DNA of 64,000 nucleotides from positions 1 to 64,000 of the forward strand of contig FMBT01000301.1 in NCBI GenBank assembly GCA_900095095.1. Reading direction: 5' to 3'. Source of the DNA: Fragilariopsis cylindrus CCMP1102 (taxonomy: Eukaryota > Bacillariophyta > Bacillariophyceae > Bacillariales > Bacillariaceae). Made by a program: the position numbers and the translations under genes. Below the pieces are notes generated by a model, which saw only the letters and a list, made by a program, of their open reading frames with translations, was not told where the DNA came from and did no database searches. Below, one piece after another: positions 12,318 through 20,628 of the stretch. Position 1 is the first letter of the stretch, and each line of letters begins with the position of its first letter.

Positions 12318-13027
12318 AATATTCTTGCCGTGGGAATAGACCTAGATTATTTGAGGGTGCACTATCGATTCTTCTCTCTCTTTGTTATTATAGATGGGAC
12401 GCTTTTTGGCAAACTTTGTCGGCGACGACGTAAAAGATACGTTTGAATGTGGCATTCATCGATTACTTTTGAATTCGTTTAGTATGTGTGGCAATTATTG
12501 AAGGATATACTTCTTTATTTGTTCTGTTCAAGATTAAGAGTGCAATAAGTAAGAAAGTACCAAAGGAAGAAATCATCATCGGATGCAAGTGGCTCGAAGA
12601 CTTTAGTTATATCTAACAATTGTACCAGCACTGACGATTGTTTTCTCTATTGCACTCATATCGTCCATAATTTTTTTATAGAACTACTAGATTGCATCCA
12701 ACAAGTCTAAAAAAAGTCAAATTACAAGATCCCCACGAAATAGATTATTGGATCACCGATAAATGGCGCGCATCCAGTCGTACTAACAAATTGATAATAG
12801 TGATCAGAAACATTATATCAATAAATTGTGCATCAATTAAACAAGCAATCAATCAAAACACAATTTCATCAGAGATATATTTCATCGGCACTAGTAAATG
12901 TTGTGATTGAAAAAAAAGATCCATTTTCCACGCGCTGTATCGCGAGGAGCTTTAATGCGCTTACCATGCCCGGAAAAAGAAGAACGCATGATTTCTGATG
13001 TGCACTTCATCGAGACGAACGCTGTAA
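12318..13027. other. spacer without a recognised gene
   Basis: No domain is recognised. A roughly 50-bp segment at 12918-12966 (AAGATCCATTTTC, then GCGCTGTATCG) recurs in diverged form at 48407-48455. Confidence 0.5.
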
Positions 13028-14248
13028 ATGACTAGTCATCCTCTATCCGACACTATCGTCATTTTCATCATTGTTATCATCATTACTTGCCCATTAGATA
13101 TTCCTGTTGGATCAGCAGCTATAGGCACAATAGCAGCAACAGCAACAACAGCAACAACAACAGCAACAACAACAGCAACAACGAAAAGAAATACAGCTAG
13201 AACGAAGAGCAACAATAATAACACCGGGTTTTTTTTAAATATGGGACGAAAGCAAAAATTACGAGAAGAGAAACGTAAGATTAAAAACAATCCACCACTG
13301 TCGGTTGCAGCTACGGCAACTGCTTCAAAAACAGTAGCACCAGCTCCAGCAGCAATAATAGTTCCTCCGGATGATCATCAGTTTCCGAGAGCAAGTACAA
13401 ACGAACAAACCGATCTTAATGCATTTCCAAAGTCTAACTTTTATAAAGTGGGTACTGGATTACATAAAGATAATTTTTTTGATTTAGCTCTCAATGCATT
13501 CAAACGTGGAGCAGCTGAAACCGGATGCGTTCCTTGTATGATGGAGTACGCCAACGTTCATATGCATAAGCAAGGTAATATGATCCACCTACGCTTACCT
13601 TGGCTTTTAGAGGGTGCAATTCGGGGCCATACCACATTTATGTCAATGCTAATACATATGTGTTATAGTCCTAATCGGTATGATACGTGTCACAATGAAG
13701 AATCTAAACACATAGATGCTGTTGCTTTAGAAAATTACTGGGGGAGAATAATAACATCCATGAATCCAGATATACCTCTTACTACAATAGAAAGGAGAAA
13801 GAATTTAAAAAAAGAAATCGGAACATTTTGTGTCATTTGCTCAAAGAAAGATCTTAAAGACGATGTGACTTTAGTAGCATGTGGAAAATGTGGATATTAT
13901 TACTATTGTGGAAAAGAATGTCAATTAAAGCATTGGTATGATTTAAATCACCTTGGTGAATGTAGACAACTTAAGATCTTCAACGAATATCACAAACCTT
14001 ACGCAAAAAGAATCCGAAAAGCTATTATTAGTGGCGATGATCCTAAACACATTCCTGAATTACAAACACTGCGGACCAAATTAGGTTTGAATCGACCGAT
14101 AGAAGACTACAAAGAATTGGTTGAACTGTTAAATACTGACGACGACGACGACGACGATGACGGTAGCAATCATCCAAATCGTTATAATTATCGTGTTGCT
14201 ACAAAAAAGGGAACAGTACATATCGGATCAACGCCGGAATCGATTTAG
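13028..14248 (+). CDS. MYND zinc-finger protein
   Basis: The frame is 406 residues from the first ATG. An internal ATG at 13241 (MGRKQKLREEKRKIKNN) gives 335 residues and is my preferred start, because the upstream part is a hydrophobic stretch plus an ACA/GCA repeat tract. Residues about 265-310 (long numbering) form a MYND finger, FCVICSKKDL...CGKCGYYYYCGKECQLKHW...HLGEC, with the C-x2-C, C-x2-C, C-x3-C and H-x-C spacing needed for two zincs. Before it lies a Sel1/TPR-like helical region (LALNAFKRGAAETGCVPCMM). MYND domains bind proline-rich peptides, so a scaffolding or regulatory role is likely; the partner is unknown. The tail has an Asp run coded by GAC repeats. If the first ATG is used, the hydrophobic N-terminus could act as a signal anchor. 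Confidence 0.75.
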   Translation: MTSHPLSDTIVIFIIVIIITCPLDIPVGSAAIGTIAATATTATTTATTTATTKRNTARTKSNNNNTGFFLNMGRKQKLREEKRKIKNNPPLSVAATATASKTVAPAPAAIIVPPDDHQFPRASTNEQTDLNAFPKSNFYKVGTGLHKDNFFDLALNAFKRGAAETGCVPCMMEYANVHMHKQGNMIHLRLPWLLEGAIRGHTTFMSMLIHMCYSPNRYDTCHNEESKHIDAVALENYWGRIITSMNPDIPLTTIERRKNLKKEIGTFCVICSKKDLKDDVTLVACGKCGYYYYCGKECQLKHWYDLNHLGECRQLKIFNEYHKPYAKRIRKAIISGDDPKHIPELQTLRTKLGLNRPIEDYKELVELLNTDDDDDDDDGSNHPNRYNYRVATKKGTVHIGSTPESI

Positions 14249-14343
14249 TAATAACAAACGAAACAATCAAGCAGCGAGTATCGCAGAAGAGCGAGTAGCG
14301 AGGAGAGTGGTGGCAGGGGAAAGTGATCTTCTCAGATTACATT

Positions 14344-14577
14344 ATGGCATTCATTGTCGGAGGCGCCGAACTTGACGGCGGTACCAGGAGATTGGTTTTT
14401 GCTAGATACTTCCCGTTCATGACAAAGGCAATTCTTCCTTCCTATATGACTTATTTAGCCGGAGCACAGGCTGAAGGTGATAATGGTAGATCCGTATATG
14501 GTAGAAGCATGTATCGAAGGAAAGCTGAGACTAATAAAGACTTTATGTCTGGGAGAAATCCATTCAAAAGAGAATAG
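14344..14577 (+). CDS. small hypothetical protein
   Basis: A 77-codon frame from ATG 14344 (MAFIVGGAELDGGTRRLVFA). It has balanced composition, a Gly/Arg-rich C-terminus and no homopolymers, unlike the repeat-derived frames around it. No family is recognised. It may be a real small gene or an exon remnant. It lies 95 bp after the MYND gene on the same strand and is convergent with the kinase-like frame. Confidence 0.3.
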   Translation: MAFIVGGAELDGGTRRLVFARYFPFMTKAILPSYMTYLAGAQAEGDNGRSVYGRSMYRRKAETNKDFMSGRNPFKRE

Positions 14578-14645
14578 TAACTGATTCCATAATTAGCTCG
14601 ATAATGATTCATAGAAAATAAAACTAAAAGAAATTATTCGCCTTT

Positions 14646-15455
14646 TTAATTTGACTTATTTGACTTAAGCATTTGAGGCAGCGCATCGTAGTTCGGTTCT
14701 TGTTGGGAACTCAGAGACTTCGCGTAGTCGATCATCTCCTTGAAGCATGCTGGAAGTCCAGTGCACAGTTCTTCAGTAGTAGTAGACATTTTCTTACCTT
14801 TGATCTCGTCGATCGAAGAACCCTTTCGTCTTTTCTGCAGTCCCTGCCATGGGAGTCTGCCTACGGCCAAGTATACCAATAAATAGCCCATCGACTCAAG
14901 ATTATCGCCCCTCGACGGTTCGATGCCGAGGTGAATGTGAATACTCGCGTATCTTGCAGTTCCGATCATCAATCTTCCTCGTTTTTGTGAGATATGCATT
15001 TTGGTGCGAGGGTCCTTCCAAAACTTTGAGAGACCAAAATCTACAATGTAGAGATGCGTGTCATCTCCATCTTCTTTTCTTCCGTACATGAAATTATTTG
15101 GCTTGATGTCTCGATGGATAACCCCACACTGATGAATCAGTTCCAAACTATCGATCATTTCCATACCGATGGACATTACGGTTCCTAGATCGAGTTGGTT
15201 GCCACCTTCTGTGAAGATTACATCAAGACTCTTTCCTTGAAGCTGCATCATCATATGATTCCAATCTTCTGTGACTAGAAATGTGTGCTCTACTATTATC
15301 GATGACACAAGTTTAGAATTTGAAGCACTCGATAGATTGCCCGGACCGTATATCGATTCGTTCTTGACGAAATGTGGAGTAGATAAATTATATCGAGTGC
15401 CAAATAATTGAATAATATATGCTATATTTATATTAATGAGTACTAATGTGTGTGT
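14646..15455 (-). CDS. casein kinase 1-like protein lacking the N-terminal lobe
   Basis: The frame is open from 15455 to the stop at 14646, but I find no ATG upstream of the conserved part. It reads LFGTRYNLSTPHFV, then MMMQLQGKSLDVIF (hinge), GVIHRDIKPNNFM (catalytic loop with Asp and Asn intact), VDFGLSK (metal-binding DFG), GTARYASIHIHLGIEPSRGD and a LESMGYLLVYLAVGRLPWQG helix. These are hallmarks of the CK1 family of Ser/Thr kinases. Missing are the glycine-rich loop, the ATP-anchoring lysine and helix C, about 60-70 residues. Either a 5' exon beyond 15455 was not recognised or the gene is a 5'-truncated copy. The chain ends about 40 residues after the last conserved helix, without a long tail. 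Confidence 0.6.
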   Translation of the reverse strand, partial: THTLVLININIAYIIQLFGTRYNLSTPHFVKNESIYGPGNLSSASNSKLVSSIIVEHTFLVTEDWNHMMMQLQGKSLDVIFTEGGNQLDLGTVMSIGMEMIDSLELIHQCGVIHRDIKPNNFMYGRKEDGDDTHLYIVDFGLSKFWKDPRTKMHISQKRGRLMIGTARYASIHIHLGIEPSRGDNLESMGYLLVYLAVGRLPWQGLQKRRKGSSIDEIKGKKMSTTTEELCTGLPACFKEMIDYAKSLSSQQEPNYDALPQMLKSNKSN

Positions 15456-15878
15456 TTATAGATGATGAATCGATACTGTACGTACTATACTTGTTGCTTG
15501 TTGTGATTGAAAATACAGAATGTACGTTGTGTTTTCGTTATCCTTTCGTTTCGATCCGTTCGTTCGTGATTTCCCCCATTCCTCCCCGTTGTGTAATATA
15601 TAAGATTATCATGTGAATTGTTGTTGCGTTTGTATATTGTATCTATATTCATCTAATTCCCAGTACCATGCCTGGAATTGTTCATCTTCCCCCAAGATCT
15701 GATCAAATTCATCATCAATACCACCTGTAAAATATCCATAATTAATTCAATTCAAATCTAATCTAATCAAATCAATTCAAATCAATTCAAATCAAATCAA
15801 TTCAAATTTCTAATCAATTCAAGTCAATTCAATTCAGAAATACAATTTCTGGTCGTTCCAAATTCATATCTTCAAAAG
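15456..15878. other. spacer with AATTC-type repeats
   Basis: 15740-15838 is built of imperfect TCAATTCAAA/TCTAATCAAA units. A similar tract lies at 43220-43262 just downstream of the F-box/LRR gene. No gene seen. Confidence 0.6.
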
Positions 15879-17516
15879 TTAGATCACTTCGGACGTAGCA
15901 TCAACATCAGCATCAGCATCAGCATCAGATTCCGAAAGTATTTTTTGTAAAATATCAGGTTGTCTTCGGATCAAAGTATAAACAGAATCCAAATGAACAT
16001 TTTCTTCAAGAGCTGCCATCATTAATGCATCCGCAATATTTAATGGTGATGCATGATTGTCGAAAGAAGTAATATAACGAATAAGAGTGTCTTCTACTAT
16101 CTCGTTCACTTGTTTAGGTTTATACTTTTCACATGCCAATTGGAAGGGTGTTTCACCATATTTGTCTTCGCGGAATAGGAGATTAATTCCTTTCTTCTTG
16201 GGAAAGTAGAGAATTCCATTCTCGAATGCGAGTTCTAGTCCTCTAATGGAAGACTCTGCTGATGTGCAATGAATCGGTAGCCATCCATATTCATTAGTTT
16301 GTGTTAATGCAGAAGGATCCCATTCGACCAAGAACCTAAATCTCTTTTCTATAAAGTAATCTTCTCTGCACAAGATGTGCAATAGGCCATAATTTTGAAT
16401 GTCTTCTTTCTTTAGAAGACCCATCCTTCTTAATCGTATCAAAACTTGTAGATATTTAGTGTCAACGTTAGCACGGTCGAATTTGTCATTAAGCATGAGC
16501 TGATGTAACACATTTGTATCATGTTCACCTTTACATAACAATCCTCCCCTCTCTTCTTCCTCAAACAAGCCAAACTCCTTTGCTGCTAGTCTAGCTACGA
16601 GTGGGATGAATGATACTCTACTCACGTTGCATTCCCAGTCAAGCTCTTCATTGCGTGCAAATGCGAGTAGTTGAATTGGATATAGACCCATATAATGTCT
16701 TCTCGTCAAAACTTGAGGGAAAAACTGTACAATAGCTTCAACTTGTGCTTCTGTATCCCGGTCACTATCTAAAGTACAAAATTGACCAATAATATCATCC
16801 TCTATTTTTTCAAGAAAAATTCTAAACAGTTCATCAGTTCTATCTCGTTTCTGCTCAGTGAGTTCGTCATATCCTTGAAGGAACGAGATCAATCCTTGAC
16901 GTCTTCTCTGTGCTGTATCATTATCAGCAGCAGCAGCAGCAATCTCTTCTTGTTCAGATTCATGGTCCCAATGTAGATAATCGACGTCAAGTACTTCAAC
17001 CAGTTCATCAGTTTCCTTGCGTGTCTGCTGAGTGAGGTCGTCATATCTTTGAATAAACTTAATAATTTTTAAGCGTCTTTTCCGTTTATGTTCATGTTCT
17101 TTCGCAACAAGCGTACACGTTGCTGCTGCGAATGGATTACTATAAGTAGTAGTAGTAGATGGTCCCGCCGTTGTGGCTGATTTTTTATCATTGTCATCGT
17201 CAGTTTTAATAGTTGTATCATCATTCTTATTATCAGTAGTAATAGTAGCAGTAGTAGATGATGGTGTTGTAGTGCCGTTCGTTATTGCTGCTACACTAGT
17301 TCCAGTTACTGAAGCAGCAGCTGGAGTCTTCGCCGTGCGATTAATCTTATCAATCTTTCTACCCTTCAATACATCATCATCTGGTGCACGTTGAAGTCCT
17401 TGTTTAATGATCTCAGCAGAAGTAGCGGTAGCGCGATCATTTGAAGCAGCGATTCGTTCTTGTTCACTTTCCTGGACCGGATGATTCTCTTCTTTATCAA
17501 TGGTGTTGTCGTTCAT
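15879..17516 (-). CDS. diatom ankyrin-family protein, copy 1
   Basis: A single 545-residue exon. Residues 1-140 are low-complexity Thr/Ala/Asp. Two copies of a module (LKIIKFIQRYDDLTQQTRKE and LISFLQGYDELTEQKRDRTD) precede the family core: DRDTEAQVEAIVQFFPQVLT, an LYPIQLLAFAR segment and SFIPLVARLAAKEFGLFEEE. Ankyrin-like repeats follow at about 320-480 (LLHILCRED, GWLPIHCTSAESS, YGETPFQLACEK). Ankyrin repeats mediate protein binding; the partner and role are unknown. Paralogs are at 53539-54843 and 63086-64000. The C-terminus has an Asp-Ala repeat. The gene is divergently oriented to, and starts 140 bp from, the TIR element at 17657. Confidence 0.75.
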   Translation of the reverse strand: MNDNTIDKEENHPVQESEQERIAASNDRATATSAEIIKQGLQRAPDDDVLKGRKIDKINRTAKTPAAASVTGTSVAAITNGTTTPSSTTATITTDNKNDDTTIKTDDDNDKKSATTAGPSTTTTYSNPFAAATCTLVAKEHEHKRKRRLKIIKFIQRYDDLTQQTRKETDELVEVLDVDYLHWDHESEQEEIAAAAADNDTAQRRRQGLISFLQGYDELTEQKRDRTDELFRIFLEKIEDDIIGQFCTLDSDRDTEAQVEAIVQFFPQVLTRRHYMGLYPIQLLAFARNEELDWECNVSRVSFIPLVARLAAKEFGLFEEEERGGLLCKGEHDTNVLHQLMLNDKFDRANVDTKYLQVLIRLRRMGLLKKEDIQNYGLLHILCREDYFIEKRFRFLVEWDPSALTQTNEYGWLPIHCTSAESSIRGLELAFENGILYFPKKKGINLLFREDKYGETPFQLACEKYKPKQVNEIVEDTLIRYITSFDNHASPLNIADALMMAALEENVHLDSVYTLIRRQPDILQKILSESDADADADVDATSEVI

Positions 17517-17656
17517 GGCTAGCTTTCGAAAAATAAGAACCCTAAGGAAGTACTTCTATCTGTACTGGACCAAGCAGAAAAACAAAATTGAGTTCAGTCA
17601 TGTGTTGAGTACTGTATCGAATCCATTGAAGAAATCTCCGCGTGGAACTAGTAATT

Positions 17657-17873
17657 AATATAAAAACTAAATAATGCCCAAATTTTATTAGTATTTGTTA
17701 TTGTAGTATATAATAACAACTTTAGCATCAAATATATACACCTAAAAAGTCATTTGTTAGGAAAATTAAGCTATGAAGTTTACAATTGACCTATTGGATG
17801 GAGAAATTTTATATTCCTTAGTCTTGTAAGCCTACTGGTATCTCACAATGTAGGCTCACACACAGCACACATC
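17657..17873 (+). repeat. left terminal inverted repeat
   Basis: It pairs with 19541-19755 on the reverse strand over essentially its full length with scattered mismatches. It contains AACTTTAGCATCAA and CTGGTATCTCACAATGTAGG. Confidence 0.8.
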
Positions 17874-18606
17874 ATCTTTTTATGAGATATCTTGTTCAAG
17901 ACACAAACCAGGGTAGAACTTCCAGGAAAATGCTTCTTTTTGGTCAGGGAGAGTTCCTCTACCATACCATATGTATAGGGTGGATACCTGGACCAGACTT
18001 TGGGGCACTAGGTATGTGTTCTTCACACTGGAAGGTGGTAAAGGGTGTGATACAGCCTAGGACATGGGAAAATGGCCCATTTGGGGGGGTATGTGACCTA
18101 GTACATGCTTAAAAAGATGAATTGTCCCAAAGTAAGCACATGGGACTGACCATATCCACCAAAGGGAATATAAACTTGGCAAGCTATGGGCAGGACCATG
18201 CTGATGTGGGCGCTAGAGGGGGAAAACCTGTTTTGGGGCCTAAATGACCCTTTTGGGGGCTTGGTACACCCTGACACGGTACTAACCTCCCTAGAGCCCT
18301 AAGAAATAGTTGGACCTTATACCCATAGGTATAATGTTGAGCTCTATGTAATCTTTCAAGGTTATTAGGTCTGTATTGATGGTGCATCATGGTCTTGATT
18401 ACATGTACATGCGCACTTGGCACTTAGAGAAATTGTGTGTTTTAATAGCGGTGGGTTTTGACCCGTGACACCCCAAATATACGTATGGTTACTTAAAATA
18501 ATGATAGAATCCAAAACATTTATAAATTAGGTTGGTGCCAAGCTATTTTATTTGGGACTTAGCATACCTGGTATGGGCGCAGTAGCATCTCGGATATTTT
18601 TGCAAC

Positions 18607-19026
18607 GTGTGCATTTTGGGCCATTTTATGTCTATTCTATTGTTCCCCGCCCCACCACACCACCAATATGGCAAATATTTCAAGCATTGTTGGTGTATTT
18701 TGACCATATGCATATATGGAAGGTATCTGGGTGTTGAAACCATGGTCCAAGTACTTTTTTTGATGAAATATGATATGTTGGCCGAAATGCAATGTTTGTG
18801 TTCTGGAGGCAAGAATAAGGTAAGTATGAGGGATCACGACCCTTGGTTCATCCCCTATGGGTATGATATGGATGACTGGGTGGTATTTTGGTGCACCATG
18901 CTAGTTCTAGAACCTAAGGAGAAGTTAAAGTTATTTAATATTTCAATAACCAAACTCCAGTGGAGAATTTGTGAGATAAAAATGATACCAATCAGAATTA
19001 CTTTAGTCAAGCACCAGGGATGGTAG
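18607..19026 (+). pseudogene. conserved element-internal frame, possible coding remnant
   Basis: The frame is 139 codons. Its second half (YDMLAEMQCLCSGGKNKVSM, then DPWFIPYGYDMDDWVVFWCT) is also readable in the elements at about 5640-5815 and 51973-52278 with mostly conservative changes, whereas the first half is interrupted in those copies. No known transposase or other domain is recognised. It could be a decayed element protein or simply conserved non-coding sequence that happens to be open. Confidence 0.25.
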
Positions 19027-19540
19027 GAGGCAAACACAATGTTCTAGTACATTATAAGAATGTTTGTGCACCTGACCCATCTGATGTTGTCCTCTGCAAC
19101 CCTTTTATATGAGATATTTTGTGGTTCTTTTTGATCAAAAATCTTGTTATTTGTGTGCACTCTGACACATAAAACAACAGGGGATGGTAATTTATTCAAC
19201 AACCACAGATACAAAGAAGTGGTAGGAGGCAACACCAATGTTCTAGTATACTATAAGAATGCTAGTGCACCCAATCTAGAAGGTGTTGTCCTCTGCAACA
19301 CTTTCAAATGAGATATATTGTTGTTCATTTTGATTGAAAATGATTTTGTTTGCGTGCCTTCCACAACAGCGGATGGTAATTTATTCAACAACCACAGGTA
19401 CAAAGAAGTGTTAGGAGGCAACACCAATGTTCTAGTATACTATGTGGATGCTAGTGCACCCGACTCAGAAGGTGTTATCCTCTGCAACACTTTCAAATGA
19501 GTTATATTGTTGTGTGTACACATACATTTTAAATCCCTAA

Positions 19541-19755
19541 AATGTGTGCTGTGTGTGAGCCTACATTGTGAGATACCAGTAGGCTAAGGAGACCAAGGAA
19601 TATAACAATTCTCCATTCAATAGGACAATTGAAAACTTCATCCTTTATTTTTCCAAAAAAAAGACTTTTTTGGTATATATACTTGATGCTAAAGTTGTTA
19701 TTATATACTACTAACAAATACTAGTAAAATTTGGGCATGATTTAGTTTTTATATT
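19541..19755 (-). repeat. right terminal inverted repeat
   Basis: Inverted partner of 17657-17873. The same sequence ends the elements near 6786-6987 and 52976-53198. Confidence 0.8.
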
Positions 19756-20628
19756 GAAAATTTCAAATAAATCGAGAATGTTCCATTTCATTTTCTTCTT
19801 CTTAATTCTTCCTTCATATTAACAGCCATCATATATAACAGGTCGTTTACTGCTGCTACTGCTGCTGCTGCTGCCATTGCTCGTCGTTCTCGTTCTCGTT
19901 CTCGTTAGGGTCAGGATCCTCAACAACTATAACAACAACAACTACAACTATATCGTCATACACATCCAATGTTCCTGCTACAGCAACTGCAACTTTGTTG
20001 GCAAATGAATCAGCATCATCAACTTCAGCAGCAACAGCAACAGTAACCAACAAATGCAGTAGAAACAGTAACAGCATCAGCATCAGCATTAGCATTAGCA
20101 TCAGCAACCGTAGCAGCAACTGTAAATGGATCAATAACATCGTGCGCAATAGCAATCGCGTCAGTGACGGCAATGAATAGTGATATTGCTTGCACAAGTG
20201 TAATCGTAATAGTGGACGGAGTCGAACACAAACTTAAAATGTGTACGATATAATTTGGTGCAACAGTAGAAGCAAAGCTAATTATTGGCACATGCTCCGA
20301 AGTTGATGCATTATGAGAAATCCGCTGGTAATAATTTAAGTTAAAATTTAAATAATAATTTGAAGTTGGTACGCGAGATGAATTCTGAGGAGTCGGAAAT
20401 CGTGTTGGAATTCGAGTTAGCTCGCCAAGTCTCCTATCTATCGTAATAATGTGCTCATTTAATTAGGACTACCTTATAAATTGTACTATACTACTGAATA
20501 TAATGCAATGCAACAAATTTTGTATCATGTATTTTTTATTTTACCTAATTTCTTTTTTCTTTTCATAGTTACTTATTTTTTTTCATTTTTTTCTTAACAA
20601 CTCGACTTTGAAATCATACTCCTTGTCC
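19756..20628. other. spacer with trinucleotide repeats
   Basis: 19850-20170 is built of CTG/GTT and CAGCAT/CAACAG repeats. Long frames on both strands translate to Leu/Met or Ser/Asn runs and are not called. AT-rich sequence follows up to the end of the cyclase gene. Confidence 0.55.

Larger units (their letters stand above)
17657..19755. mobile_element. complete TIR element, non-autonomous
   Basis: Terminal inverted repeats of about 215 bp bound a 2.1-kb unit: left 17657-17873 (AATATAAAAACTAAATAATG) and right 19541-19755 (CATGATTTAGTTTTTATATT). Between them are a segment shared with the other two elements and, at about 19080-19500, two 189-bp tandem units carrying AATTTATTCAACAACCACAG at 19190 and 19379. 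No transposase motif is recognised. I could not find a convincing target-site duplication: the left flank ends AGTAATT and the right begins GAAAATTTC. Long TIRs and internal repeats suggest a non-autonomous DNA transposon of unassigned superfamily. Confidence 0.75.

Noticed and set aside
19856-20291. Leu/Met- or Val/Ala-rich frames on both strands
   Set aside because: Repeat translations of CAT/CAG/CTG tracts with no recognisable domain.
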